Shown here in pieces: positions 1 through 9,141 of a DNA stretch of 64,000 nt (position 1 is its first letter; each line of letters begins with the position of its first letter). The notes below the pieces were generated by a model. The model ran no database searches and was not told where the DNA came from. It saw only the letters and a program-made list of their open reading frames with translations. Made by a program: the position numbers and the translations under genes. The DNA comes from Roseibium porphyridii (GTDB lineage Bacteria > Pseudomonadota > Alphaproteobacteria > Rhizobiales > Stappiaceae). Location of the stretch: contig NZ_CP120863.1 in the NCBI RefSeq assembly GCF_026191725.2, positions 476,001 to 540,000 on the forward strand, read 5' to 3'.

Positions 1-355
1 CATGTGCGACTACGTCGCCCAGCGTTTCGTCCATTGCCGCCCAATAGTCCAGAATGGGCCGTCTGAACAGCCAAATCCGGTTGGGCATCTGGCCGGTGCC
101 AACGGCATCGCCGCCTTGTGCCAGCCCCTGACCTTCAAACAGGCCCAGAAGATCATGCGGATCCTCAATCCCGAGTTCATCCAGCACGTCATCGGGTGCA
201 TAATCGGCCAGGCTGATCTGCAAATGTCCGCAGCGCAGCAGCAAATCGTCCGGCAGGCCGGCCAGAATTTCGCTGGCCATGGCCTCGAAATCCTTGAGGC
301 CCGGCGCTCTGCGCTCTGACCATCCGCTCCTGCTTATCGGGTTGATAGATGCCAT
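1..355 (-). CDS. Metallopeptidase family protein (zincin_1 type), 3' end cut by window
   Basis: Only the first 118 codons are inside the window, reading from an ATG at 355. The visible part contains the features typical of the small alphaproteobacterial zincin-like metallopeptidase family (PF06262): a DLLGLFEG segment, an acidic middle, then MPNRIWLFRRPILDYW and GDVVAH at the cut. In this family the HExxH zinc site follows directly after that point, so the catalytic motif would lie just outside. The protein is normally about 130-140 residues, cytoplasmic, and of uncertain substrate. The assignment is by remembered family pattern; the diagnostic HExxH cannot be seen here. Confidence 0.75.
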   Translation of the reverse strand, partial: MASINPISRSGWSERRAPGLKDFEAMASEILAGLPDDLLLRCGHLQISLADYAPDDVLDELGIEDPHDLLGLFEGQGLAQGGDAVGTGQMPNRIWLFRRPILDYWAAMDETLGDVVAH

Positions 356-405
356 TTTGGTTCCCTGACGGCCCGCAATTCGCGCCGCCGCTCAATTTGT
401 CGTCG

Positions 406-666
406 CTAACCCATGACGTAGGTAACGAAGAGATAGATCACCAGTCCCAACGCAAACACAACACCGAGCGACCGGCCGATCCGCGTGCCAATTATCTCGA
501 TCCGGTCGTCTGGATCCTTGTCTGCGGCGTTGAGGTGGTTCTTGGCTCTGTCCGCCATGCGCACGAAGGTCGAACCGACGATGGTTTCGCTTTCCGCTTC
601 AACCCTGTCGATTGCTCTTAGCGCTTCTTCGCGCTGCTTTTCCTTTGGGTGCTTGGATCCGCTCAT
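406..666 (-). CDS. Small single-pass membrane protein of unknown function
   Basis: An 86-residue protein with a charged, helical N-terminal two thirds (KEKQREEALRAIDRVEAE) and one hydrophobic segment near the C-terminus (about residues 66-83, GVVFALGLVIYLFVTYV). Its ATG overlaps the dsbB stop by four bases (ATGA), so it is translationally coupled to dsbB and probably co-transcribed. The topology suggests a cytoplasmic head anchored in the inner membrane. I do not recognise a named family; a role in disulfide-bond formation is suggested only by position. Confidence 0.75.
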   Translation of the reverse strand: MSGSKHPKEKQREEALRAIDRVEAESETIVGSTFVRMADRAKNHLNAADKDPDDRIEIIGTRIGRSLGVVFALGLVIYLFVTYVMG

Positions 667-1187
667 GCGCCTATCGTTGTTTGATTTTCGCGCCGTTTCA
701 ACAGAAAAGCGGACAAAAGCGCAAGAGCGGCAAGACCGGCGGAGGCAACAGCGTTCCAGCCCGCAAAGGACAGGCCGAGCATCCGCCAGCTGGCCTCCGT
801 GCAGCTGACGACGCGTGTCGACTGAAGCGCCTGAAGCATGTTTGCGGCTGAAGCCGGCGCAGCGCTCCCGCCGCCACAATCATTCGGTCCGTCCCAGAAC
901 TGCCATTCTGCACCAGATTGGTAGATGCCCAATCCGGCGCCATAGACAAAAACAGCTGCCACCGCCAGTAGCGTCAGCAATGCCATTCCGCTGCGTCCAC
1001 GAATATGCAGGATGAAAGCCACAACAGTGAGCGGCAGGCCGACATAATAGGGAATTCTCTGCTCCAGGCAGAGCTTGCAAGGGATATAGCCGCCGATCAG
1101 CTGGAAACCCCAGGCAGTTGCAATGACTGCCAGCCCCGCGACAAAAATCAGCCCAATCAGGTTTTGCGCCATCCGGTCCGCCGACAT
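663..1187 (-). CDS. dsbB: Disulfide bond formation protein DsbB
   Basis: A 174-residue inner-membrane protein with four hydrophobic segments. DsbB reoxidises the periplasmic thiol oxidase DsbA and passes electrons to quinone. The first periplasmic loop has the CxxC pair at residues 37 and 40 (IPCKLCLEQR), and the second loop has two separated cysteines (NDCGGG about residue 103 and VVSC about residue 128), the usual arrangement. The ATG at 1187 gives the normal length. Downstream it overlaps the 86-residue membrane protein. No dsbA is in the window. Confidence 0.9.
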   Translation of the reverse strand: MSADRMAQNLIGLIFVAGLAVIATAWGFQLIGGYIPCKLCLEQRIPYYVGLPLTVVAFILHIRGRSGMALLTLLAVAAVFVYGAGLGIYQSGAEWQFWDGPNDCGGGSAAPASAANMLQALQSTRVVSCTEASWRMLGLSFAGWNAVASAGLAALALLSAFLLKRRENQTTIGA

Positions 1188-1203
1188 CGCACCCTCGTTC
1201 GGT

Positions 1204-1782
1204 TTAGATAAATTTGATCAACAGGAAACCGCCGACCAGCAGCACCACAAATATGGTGAACATGAGACCGAGGCGTTTTTCGATAAACTCCTTGATCGGT
1301 GGACCGAAAACATAGAGCAGTCCGGCGACGATAAAGAAGCGTATGCCCCTGGAAACAATGCTTGCCAAGATGAATACCGGCAAACTCAGGCCTGCTACAC
1401 CCGAAGCGATGGTGATGACCTTGTAAGGAAACGGGGTCAAGCCGGCTATGAAGACGAACCACCAACCCCAGTCATTGAACACGACCCGAAACTCGTCGAA
1501 CTTGTCCATTTTTCCATAGAAGGAAAGGATCGGTTGAGCGACCTGCTCAAACAGGAACATGCCGATCAGATATCCGAGAATACCGCCGGCAACGGAGGTC
1601 AACGTGCACAAAAATGCATACCACCAGGCCTTTTCCCGGCGGGCGATGACCATCGGGATCAAAAGGATATCCGGCGGGATCGGAAAGAAGGAACTCTCGA
1701 CGAAAGAAACGGAGCCCAGCGCGGCGGGTGCGCGCGGTCCGGCAGCGAGGGACAGTGTCCAGTCATAAAGGCGTCTCAACAT
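1204..1782 (-). CDS. YqaA/DedA-family integral membrane protein
   Basis: A 192-residue, very hydrophobic protein with about four to five membrane segments and the VESSFFPIPPDILLIPM stretch near residues 28-44, typical of YqaA proteins in the DedA/SNARE-associated family. Members are thought to be half-transporters or lipid scramblases in the inner membrane; the substrate is unknown. It ends 17 bases upstream of dsbB on the same strand, so the two and the small membrane gene may form one operon. It starts at an ATG 163 bases downstream of the tRNA-Leu gene. Confidence 0.8.
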   Translation of the reverse strand: MLRRLYDWTLSLAAGPRAPAALGSVSFVESSFFPIPPDILLIPMVIARREKAWWYAFLCTLTSVAGGILGYLIGMFLFEQVAQPILSFYGKMDKFDEFRVVFNDWGWWFVFIAGLTPFPYKVITIASGVAGLSLPVFILASIVSRGIRFFIVAGLLYVFGPPIKEFIEKRLGLMFTIFVVLLVGGFLLIKFI

Positions 1783-1945
1783 GTCGCCTCCATAACTGGA
1801 GAGGGGTTAAAAGTCACCTACGGAAATAAGCGCAGTCGGTCACTTTTTGGGGTGTCCGGCACTGGAATGCGGATCGAGTTTGTTTTTTTGAGGCTGCGAA
1901 GAAGGGTTGAAAGCGTGGCCGCGAATGGGCTGAGCGTTTGAACAG

Positions 1946-2030
1946 TGGTGCCCCCCGCCGGAATCGAACCGGCACTCCCGAAGGAACGGGATTTTGAATC
2001 CCGCGCGTCTACCAGTTCCGCCAGAGGGGC
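1946..2030 (-). tRNA. tRNA-Leu (anticodon CAA)
   Basis: Read on the minus strand the gene begins GCCCCTCTGG and ends GGGGGGCACCA, so CCA is encoded. The acceptor arms pair over seven positions with one G-T pair. The D-arm segment AACTGGTAGACGC, the T-arm GGTTCGATTCC and a long class II variable arm (CGTTCCTTCGGG) are all present. The anticodon loop TTCAAAA puts CAA at 1996-1994, which reads UUG. A class II variable arm plus this anticodon identifies leucine. Length is 85 nt with CCA. Confidence 0.97.
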
Positions 2031-2304
2031 AACTGACACCGGAGAGCGTGCCTATCATGCAGTCTTGGAGGATGCAAGCGGTTAGAGAAGAAAGCGGTGT
2101 GTCTGTTTTATGTAGTCAGGTGAAACGGATAAAGGAAGCCTTTAAATTGTCGGGATCAAAAGGCCCGCACATCGGATGATGCGTCCTGAGCCCGAAAGTG
2201 TTCCACTATCCCAAGCGCCGACTCAAATTACTTAGCCTGCGAAGAAAAGCGCAAATTGTGCGCTTTTTCTGGACAAGCTGATTTACCTTGGATAGAAAAT
2301 TTGC

Positions 2305-3870
2305 ATGAGTAAATCAGGACGTGAAATCGAGCTTAAGCTCGAACTTGACCCAATGGCGCAAGATGCCATGAAAAGCGCTGGTACCATTGAAGGTTTTACG
2401 GCCAGCAGGTCGGTTACCAAGACCCTGCAATCCATCTATTTTGATACACCGGATCAGGCATTGCGCAGGGCTAAAATCTCCTTGCGTGTGAGGAAGTCGG
2501 GGCGCAGTTGGGTGCAAACGGCCAAACTGGGTACCGGCGTGATGGGCGGTCTGTCATCGCCAATTGAATCCGAGCACCCTGTGAAGAGCCGGGCCCTTGA
2601 TTTTTCCGTCATCGAGGATCCGTCAGTCCAGGAAAAGCTCAGCGATATCATTGGCGAAAAGCCTTTGAGTGAATGCTTTGAAACGGTGATGAAGCGGACC
2701 ACCCGCGAGCTGACCCGTGCGTCAGACGGTTCGCATATCGAGATTGCTTTTGATACCGGAAACATCCTGGCGGGCTCTGGCAGCCAGCCGCTGGTTGAGC
2801 TGGAAATGGAACTGAAAGCGGGTCCAAGTCTATCGATCTATGAAGCTGCGAAAGCACTTTTGAAGGATGTGCCCTTCCGGTTTTCTCCCTTCAGCAAAGC
2901 CGAGCGGGGTTTCCGGTTTTCCGAGGGCGCCGCGGAGGATGAACGAAAGCCGTTTTTTGCCAAAGCGATCAGTTTTTCAAAAGGGTCCAGCGTCGAGCTT
3001 GCGTTCCGCGATGTCCTGCGTTCCTGCCTCACACAGATTTCGGAAAACCGGCTTGCGGTCCTCGCATCGGAAGATCCTGAAGGGCCTCATCAGCTCCGGG
3101 TGGGCCTGCGTCGTTTGAGAAGCGCATTCCGGCTTTTCAGGCCTATCCTTTATCCGGCAACGGCAGCGCCTCTGGATCAGATGGCGCGCAAGATTGCGGC
3201 CGAGGCCGGAGCCTTGCGCGATCTTGATGTTCTGATCGACGAGATCGTGTCGCCGCTTGTCGATAAGGCTCCCGAAACGCTTTCCTTCGATGCACTGCTG
3301 GACACGCTGAATGCTTTGCGAGGGCAAGACACGCGCAAGACACTGACCGATCATCTGCAATCGGAGGAAGTGAACGCCTTTCTGCTGGACCTTGCCGCCT
3401 ATACGGAAGGCCGGGGTTGGCTCGATCCGGAAAATTTCGATCAAACAGCACTGCTTGCACAACCTATCGAGAGTCATGCCAGCAAAGCGCTTGCCAAACA
3501 ATGGAAGAAGGTTCTGAAATTCGGAAAGCACCTGGAGGATCTGACGATCCCAGAGCGACATGAAATGCGCAAGGCTATGAAGAAGATGCGCTATGGCATC
3601 GAGTTTTACGGCAGCCTTTATCCGCAGGAGACGGTCAAACCGTTCTTGAAGCGAATGAAGAAACTCCAGGACATTTTCGGTTATCTGAATGATGTCGCCA
3701 TGGCGGAAAGTCTGCCTGAAAAATGCAAGGTCAGCGGAGCGGGCGAACTTGCCGCAACCCAGGCTATCGGCTTTGTCATCGGTTGGCATGAGGCTCAATG
3801 CCAGTCCAAATGGCAACACGCCAAAGGCTATTGGGAAGCTACACGCGAAACGCCAAAGTTCTGGACGTAA
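2305..3870 (+). CDS. CYTH and CHAD domain-containing protein (inorganic triphosphatase-like)
   Basis: A 521-residue soluble protein. The N-terminus carries the CYTH signature ExExK (EIELKLEL, residues 7-14) followed by charged strands of the triphosphate tunnel fold to about residue 210. From about residue 230 on is a helical, basic CHAD domain with regularly spaced histidines and arginines (HQLRVGLRRLRSAFRLF, HEMRKAMKKMRYGIEFY). CYTH-CHAD proteins such as E. coli YgiF hydrolyse inorganic triphosphate; CHAD binds polyphosphate. It stands alone between tRNA-Leu and the convergent gadC. Substrate is inferred from the family. Confidence 0.88.
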   Translation: MSKSGREIELKLELDPMAQDAMKSAGTIEGFTASRSVTKTLQSIYFDTPDQALRRAKISLRVRKSGRSWVQTAKLGTGVMGGLSSPIESEHPVKSRALDFSVIEDPSVQEKLSDIIGEKPLSECFETVMKRTTRELTRASDGSHIEIAFDTGNILAGSGSQPLVELEMELKAGPSLSIYEAAKALLKDVPFRFSPFSKAERGFRFSEGAAEDERKPFFAKAISFSKGSSVELAFRDVLRSCLTQISENRLAVLASEDPEGPHQLRVGLRRLRSAFRLFRPILYPATAAPLDQMARKIAAEAGALRDLDVLIDEIVSPLVDKAPETLSFDALLDTLNALRGQDTRKTLTDHLQSEEVNAFLLDLAAYTEGRGWLDPENFDQTALLAQPIESHASKALAKQWKKVLKFGKHLEDLTIPERHEMRKAMKKMRYGIEFYGSLYPQETVKPFLKRMKKLQDIFGYLNDVAMAESLPEKCKVSGAGELAATQAIGFVIGWHEAQCQSKWQHAKGYWEATRETPKFWT

Positions 3871-3978
3871 TCGAGCTTTCCCGAAATGAAGGCCTGGAAC
3901 CTCCAGGAGCTGTTATCTTTGGTCAGATGATCATTGCCAAGGAAAGGTGCATCTTTTCTTGGTCGCGATCGCGGAACC

Positions 3979-5451
3979 TCATGTTTCCTCTTCTTCCACC
4001 TTCACCCACGAAGGTCGCTTCAGCGAGTGTATGAGGATCGGCAGACCCGTAAAGACAACAAAGCCTGTTGCCACGACGGCGACATAGCTCGTCGGGCTTC
4101 CAACCGGCAGTTGGGTGGGCGGAAAGAATGAAGTCACGAATGCAAAGGCGACACCGGCGAAGCCGATACCCGCAATCGCCATCATTCCGGCCATGCCACC
4201 GGGCACTTTGTAGGATCGTGGCATTTCGGGATGGGTGATGCGTAGGCGTACTGCAGCTGCATACATCATCATGTACATCACCAGATAGAGTGTAATGGTC
4301 ATCGCGGAGAGCAGAAAGAAGGCCACGGAGACGTCTTTCAGGAAGAAATAGAGTGACGCGAGAACCGTGACGATGCAGCCCTGCACCAGCAGGATGACCA
4401 CCTGAATGCCATTCTTGTTGATCTTTGCAAGAAGTGGCGGCAGCTCACCATCGCGTGCCGTGCGCAAGAGGCCTCGGCTCGGTCCGGTGATCCACGACAT
4501 CACGCCGGCAAGTGCCCCGAGCGCAATCAAAAGCGCGAGAATTGGAACCAGCCAGCTTAAGCCGAAACCTCCCAATGCGATGCTGAAGGCCTGCATCGGC
4601 CCCTGGTCGAGTGCAATCTTGTCTGCAGGAACAATTGCTGCCAGGGCCAACGACCCGAGCAGAAACAACACCACGATCACAAGCACCGAAAGCAAAATGG
4701 CTTTCGGGAAATCGCGATGCGGATCCTTGAGTTCATTGGCGTGGACCGCATGTACTTCAACGCCAGCGAACAGCAACACGATACCGCCCAGAAAGGCGAT
4801 GGACGAAAGCCCGGTAATGTGCGGGAAAAGCCGGATGTGAGCGTGAGCGCCTTCCGCTGCGGCTGGCAGGAAAGCGATGACATTGCCTTCCGCGATCCAC
4901 GCCGCACCAAGCGCGATGATCAGAAGGCCGGGAACGACGGTTCCCAATACAAATCCGATGGATGTAAAGCGCGCGGCGGCGCTGGTGCCGGTCAATGCGA
5001 TTGCGGTTGCGAACCAGTAAGCGCAGATGATGACCGTTCCTGTGTAAATTCCGTCATCGGCCAAGTTTGGCTTGCCGATGACGTAGGCCAGAGAAGCCGC
5101 AGCAAAGGCCAGTACGGTCGGGTACCAGACCACATTCTGGATCCATTGCAGCCAGATGGCGACAAAGCCGGCACGCGCCCCGAAGGGTGCTTTCACCCAA
5201 TCGTAAACGCCGCCCGTGGAGCGGGCGAACATACCTCCGAGTTCTGCAGCAACAAGTGCGGCAGGAACCAGAAAAATGATTGACGCAAAGCCGATGTAAA
5301 ACAGCAGCTCGGTGCCTTCGTCCGCCATCAGCGGCAGGCCGCGCAGGCTGACCACGGCGGCGACTGTCATCATGGCAAGACCAAGCACGGAGATCCTTGC
5401 GGCTCCGGAGGGTGCGGAGGTCTTGCCGCCAGGCTTTGCTGTCTCGCTCAT
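3979..5451 (-). CDS. gadC: APC-family amino acid antiporter, glutamate/GABA type
   Basis: About 490 residues with roughly twelve hydrophobic segments, an amino acid-polyamine-organocation transporter. It directly follows glutamate decarboxylase, so the likely job is exchanging external glutamate for internal GABA, as GadC does in acid resistance. A GTG at 5460 overlaps the gadB stop (GTGA), but ATG at 5451 has a GGGAAG about eight bases upstream and is preferred. E. coli GadC has a C-terminal plug; the tail here is short (PSWVKVEEEET), so pH gating may differ. Other APC substrates are possible without the gadB context. Confidence 0.75.
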   Translation of the reverse strand: MSETAKPGGKTSAPSGAARISVLGLAMMTVAAVVSLRGLPLMADEGTELLFYIGFASIIFLVPAALVAAELGGMFARSTGGVYDWVKAPFGARAGFVAIWLQWIQNVVWYPTVLAFAAASLAYVIGKPNLADDGIYTGTVIICAYWFATAIALTGTSAAARFTSIGFVLGTVVPGLLIIALGAAWIAEGNVIAFLPAAAEGAHAHIRLFPHITGLSSIAFLGGIVLLFAGVEVHAVHANELKDPHRDFPKAILLSVLVIVVLFLLGSLALAAIVPADKIALDQGPMQAFSIALGGFGLSWLVPILALLIALGALAGVMSWITGPSRGLLRTARDGELPPLLAKINKNGIQVVILLVQGCIVTVLASLYFFLKDVSVAFFLLSAMTITLYLVMYMMMYAAAVRLRITHPEMPRSYKVPGGMAGMMAIAGIGFAGVAFAFVTSFFPPTQLPVGSPTSYVAVVATGFVVFTGLPILIHSLKRPSWVKVEEEET

Positions 5452-5456
5452 CTTCT

Positions 5457-6845
5457 TCACTTCCCGTGATGAAAGGTTGGTCCTGCTTCTATGTTCGACA
5501 ACGGATTGCGATCCAGGAAAGCAATTGTTCGCTTCATGTCGTCCACCAGCAATGCCATAAGATCGCGGCCCATTCCGTGTCGAACAAGGACACGCTGCAC
5601 GACCAGATCATGCCTGTCCTTTGGAAGCGGGTAAGAGGCGATCTGCCATCCCCTCATTCGCATGCGTTCGGAAACATCATAGAGCGTGTAACCGCGCTCG
5701 GTGCTGTTCTTCAAAGAGTAACAGGCTGCAGGCAAACCTCCGTCACCGTTGTAGAGAATGTCGAAGTGACCGGTTTTTTCCAGCTCGTCAGCGAGGTACT
5801 GAGCGGCAGCGGCGCATGCGCCCTGAACATCGGTATAGCCCTTTTTGCCGAGCCGGAGGAACTGATAGTACTGCGCGATGATTTCGCCGGCAGGCCGGGA
5901 AAAGTTCAGGGCGAAAGTCGGAACCTGACCGCCCAGATAATCGACATTGAAGATCAGTTCTTCAGGCAGGTCCTGTTTTTCGCGCCAGACAACCCAGCCG
6001 ACCCCTAGGGGCGCCAATCCATATTTGTGGCCTGACGCATTGATGGATTTGACGCGGGGCAGTTTGAAATCCCAGACGACGTCCTCGTGCAGGAATGGTG
6101 CGATAAAGCCGCCGGAAGCAGCGTCGATATGCAGCGGAATATCAAGGCCGCGTTCGGCCTGGATCTGATCCAGAATGACTGAAATCTGCTCAACAGGCTC
6201 ATAAACGCAGGTGAAGGTTACTCCGAGCGTAGCAACTACACCGATGGTGTTTTCGTCAACCGCATCCGCCACCTGGTCCGGACGCATTCCCAATTCGCCA
6301 TCAAGGATCGGCAGCTCACGGAGCTCTATGTCGAAGTATCGGGCGAATTTGTGCCAGCAGATCTGAACGGGCCCGCAAATCAGGTTTGGTTTGTCAGCAG
6401 GCTTGCCTTCCGCCTCGCGCCGCTTGCGCCATTTCCATTTAAGGGCCAGGCCGCCCAACATGGCCGCTTCCGAAGATCCCGTTGTCGAGCAACCTTGCGT
6501 CGCTCCCGCCTCGGGCGCATTCCACAGATCGGCCAGAATGTGCACGCAGCGGTTCTCGATTTCCGCAGTCTGAGGATACTCGTCCTTGTCGATCATGTTC
6601 TTGTCGACACAGTCCGTCATCAGCTTTTGAACTTGCGGCGACGCGTAAGTGGTGCAGAAAGTCGCCGTGTTCTGGCGAGAGTTACCGTCAAGAAGCAGCT
6701 CATCGTGAATGAGGTTGTAGACCGTGTCCGCGAGAGATGAATTCTCAGGCATCCTGTATTTCGGCAAGGGCTGTTCGGACAAGTCGCGAGTGTAGATATC
6801 GAAAACTTCGTCACGCCGGCTGGAAGACGTTTGGTAGAGAGGCAA
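5457..6845 (-). CDS. gadB: Glutamate decarboxylase (PLP enzyme)
   Basis: Converts glutamate to GABA and CO2, consuming a proton. The sequence follows E. coli GadB closely: the PQTAEIENRCVHILADLWNAP and TTGSSEAAMLGG blocks, GPVQICWHKFARY, HIDAASGGFIAPF, and the PLP lysine in INASGHKYGLAPLG. The C-terminus ends in a His-pair tail (FHHGK), where GadB uses a terminal His for pH-dependent auto-inhibition. An in-frame GTG lies upstream (about 6866), but TTG at 6845 has AGGAGA seven bases upstream and gives 462 residues, so I choose it. Its stop overlaps gadC, forming a gadBC operon. Confidence 0.9.
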   Translation of the reverse strand: MPLYQTSSSRRDEVFDIYTRDLSEQPLPKYRMPENSSLADTVYNLIHDELLLDGNSRQNTATFCTTYASPQVQKLMTDCVDKNMIDKDEYPQTAEIENRCVHILADLWNAPEAGATQGCSTTGSSEAAMLGGLALKWKWRKRREAEGKPADKPNLICGPVQICWHKFARYFDIELRELPILDGELGMRPDQVADAVDENTIGVVATLGVTFTCVYEPVEQISVILDQIQAERGLDIPLHIDAASGGFIAPFLHEDVVWDFKLPRVKSINASGHKYGLAPLGVGWVVWREKQDLPEELIFNVDYLGGQVPTFALNFSRPAGEIIAQYYQFLRLGKKGYTDVQGACAAAAQYLADELEKTGHFDILYNGDGGLPAACYSLKNSTERGYTLYDVSERMRMRGWQIASYPLPKDRHDLVVQRVLVRHGMGRDLMALLVDDMKRTIAFLDRNPLSNIEAGPTFHHGK

Positions 6846-7146
6846 GTGAGATCTCCTCTTGGTCACGGTGTCGCGAAAACCACGCACACCGCACCTTAGG
6901 CGTGTCCCGATAGCCCTTCAAGCACAGGTTCACCGCAAACTTCAGCACCGTTTCTTTCAACAAGACCGGTGCGCACAAGCGAAACAGATCAATGGGTTAT
7001 GTCAGTGAGGCGGTCAAAAGAGGCCCATCCGGTGCCAATAGTCTGCCGGCAGGTTCTGTGATCCGCGCAAGTGACAGATTTGTTCAAAACGACAAAAAAG
7101 GGCGCGGTTGTGCGCCCTTTTCTCAAGTTTCTCAGTCAATTGGTGT
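6846..7146. other. Intergenic region upstream of gadBC
   Basis: About 300 bases between gadB and the chemoreceptor gene, both on minus. It holds the gadB ribosome-binding site, presumably the gadBC promoter (not confidently placed) and the terminator of the chemoreceptor gene near 7094-7121. No coding frame here has convincing support. Confidence 0.5.
7094..7121 (-). terminator. Rho-independent terminator of the chemoreceptor gene
   Basis: On the minus strand AAAAGGGCGC and GCGCCCTTTT pair around a six-base loop and run into a T-tract. It lies about 26 bases after the chemoreceptor stop codon. Confidence 0.75.
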
Positions 7147-9141
7147 CTATGCAGCACGCACCTCCGACAGGAATGTCTCGATTGTGCTGCGCATATCTTC
7201 AGCCCTTTGTGCCAGCTGCGCTGAGGCTTGAAGTACGCTGTGTGCAGCGGTATCCGTTTCACTGGCTGCGCCGGACACTTTGGCGATCTGCTCGCTCACC
7301 ACCGTGGTACCGCGTGAGGCCTGATCCACATTGGAGGCAATTTCCGACGTCGCGGACGTCTGTTGATCGACTGCGGAGGCGATCGAGGCGGAAACGGTGT
7401 TCATTTCCTCGATGATTTCTCCGATTGCCTCGATGCCGCCAACGGCGTCTCGTGTCTCTGCCTGGATCGCTGAGATTTTTTGTGAAATCTCCTCTGTTGC
7501 CTTGCCAGTCTGGCTCGCAAGGTCCTTCACTTCCGCGGCGACCACGGCGAAGCCCTTGCCCGCCTCTCCGGCGCGTGCGGCCTCAATCGTTGCATTGAGC
7601 GCCAAAAGATTTGTCTGTTCAGCGATGTTCTGAATGAGGCTTATGACCTCTCCGATGTCTTCTGCAACGGTTGCCAGTCCACCAATTTGCGTATTGGTTC
7701 TTTTGGCCTCCGAGGAAGCCTTGTCTGAGATCTCCGAGGAATGGCTGACTTGCTGACTAACCTCCTGCAAAGAGGCGGCAAGTTCTTCAGTTGCGCTGGC
7801 AACGGTCTGAACATTGGTCGTTGCTTCTTCGGCAGCCGCGGCGACGTCGCTGGCCTGACCACTCGTGTCCTGTGCGGTCTGTGTCATCTGGGTGGCCGTG
7901 GATTGCATTGAAACCGTTGCGCCCTTGACCGAGTTCAGCATATCGCTGATCTGAGCACTGAACGTTTCAAGGAGGTCTGCAACGCGCGCATTCCTCTTTT
8001 CGCGTTCCTGCTGTTCAGCTTCCTGACGGATTGTCAGCTCCTGACGCTGGACTACTGCATCGCGGAACCCGGCCACGGATCTCGCCACGTTGCCGATTTC
8101 GTCCGGGCGACGTGCTTCGGCGAATTCAACTGCTGTGTCGCCGTCGGCAAGCCTGCCGGCGTCACCAACGAGACGCGCGAGTGGGCGCGTAATGCCGAAG
8201 GAAATGAATATTGCGAGGGTTATTGCCAGCACGAACGCAAATGCGGATGCGCCGATGATCTGCCATTCGGCAACGAATGCCTCGCGGAGTGTTTTTTGTC
8301 CGAGAGCACTGTTGTCCTCAACGGCACTTTCCTTGACTTGTGCAGCCCATCCGTTGACTTCAAAACCGGTCTTGTCGAGCACGCCTGTTCGAATTGAATT
8401 TCGCTCGACAATGATGTCATGAACGCGCTGGGCCGAGGACTTATAGTCTACGATCATGGGGATTGTAGTTGCCAAGGTGGCTTTGCGTTCCGGGTTTTCG
8501 ATGCTGTTATCCAGCAGGGCCAGCTCTTTTTCTATGACGCTCATTTCCATCATGGCGCGCTCAAAGTCTGTAGTGTCGTTGGTTGCAAGAAATTTTAGAA
8601 CGTAAAGACGCGCCAGCAGAAAGTCCTGCGACGCCCTGGCCGCAAGGTTCGCGGTTTCGTAGTCACCGTCTTCAGTTGCCGTCTCGTTTATGGATGAAAG
8701 ATTCTTGCGGGCTATTGGGCCGATCTTGTCGAGCTTGTTCAGGACAAGTTCATCGCGCTCGCGATAGAGCGCAACGACCTGTTCAAGGCCGCCGGTAAAG
8801 TCGGTCAGACCGGATTTGATTTTTTGAACAAGTTCCACACGCGCTGGGTTTCGAATTTCATTTTCGGCGGTCTTGATCCCATCTTCCATCTGCCGAAGGA
8901 ATTCGTTTGTGGCTTGTAGAGCCTCTTCTGACCGGGTCTGAATATACTTGTTGGTATTGACCAGAACCTTGGCCATATCGGCATTCATTTCGGATGCCAG
9001 AAGCGCATCGCCGCTCATGTCTTCCATGGCGGCAATGTCCTCACCAACAACCGACAAGCTGATATATGCCCAGACGCCAACGGCGGCGATGAATAGAGCA
9101 ATGAGCCCAAAACCCATCAATATTCGATGCTGAACGGTCAT
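7147..9141 (-). CDS. Methyl-accepting chemotaxis protein
   Basis: A transmembrane chemoreceptor of about 664 residues. N-terminal membrane segment (HRILMGFGLIALFIAAVGVW), a periplasmic helical sensor of about 270 residues, a second membrane segment (ASAFAFVLAITLAIFISFG), a HAMP domain, then the cytoplasmic coiled coil whose conserved tip reads EQTNLLALNATIEAARAGE. The periplasmic part resembles four-helix sensors, ligand unknown. It has no CheR-binding pentapeptide at the end (SEVRAA). A GTG at 9165 is possible, but ATG at 9141 starts right before the membrane segment. No other chemotaxis genes are nearby, so it is an orphan receptor gene. Confidence 0.92.
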   Translation of the reverse strand: MTVQHRILMGFGLIALFIAAVGVWAYISLSVVGEDIAAMEDMSGDALLASEMNADMAKVLVNTNKYIQTRSEEALQATNEFLRQMEDGIKTAENEIRNPARVELVQKIKSGLTDFTGGLEQVVALYRERDELVLNKLDKIGPIARKNLSSINETATEDGDYETANLAARASQDFLLARLYVLKFLATNDTTDFERAMMEMSVIEKELALLDNSIENPERKATLATTIPMIVDYKSSAQRVHDIIVERNSIRTGVLDKTGFEVNGWAAQVKESAVEDNSALGQKTLREAFVAEWQIIGASAFAFVLAITLAIFISFGITRPLARLVGDAGRLADGDTAVEFAEARRPDEIGNVARSVAGFRDAVVQRQELTIRQEAEQQEREKRNARVADLLETFSAQISDMLNSVKGATVSMQSTATQMTQTAQDTSGQASDVAAAAEEATTNVQTVASATEELAASLQEVSQQVSHSSEISDKASSEAKRTNTQIGGLATVAEDIGEVISLIQNIAEQTNLLALNATIEAARAGEAGKGFAVVAAEVKDLASQTGKATEEISQKISAIQAETRDAVGGIEAIGEIIEEMNTVSASIASAVDQQTSATSEIASNVDQASRGTTVVSEQIAKVSGAASETDTAAHSVLQASAQLAQRAEDMRSTIETFLSEVRAA

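Noticed and set aside
1818..2058. Two overlapping minus-strand open frames across the tRNA gene
   Set aside because: They read through tRNA-Leu(CAA) and have the usual artefact peptides of such frames; no ribosome-binding site or family pattern.
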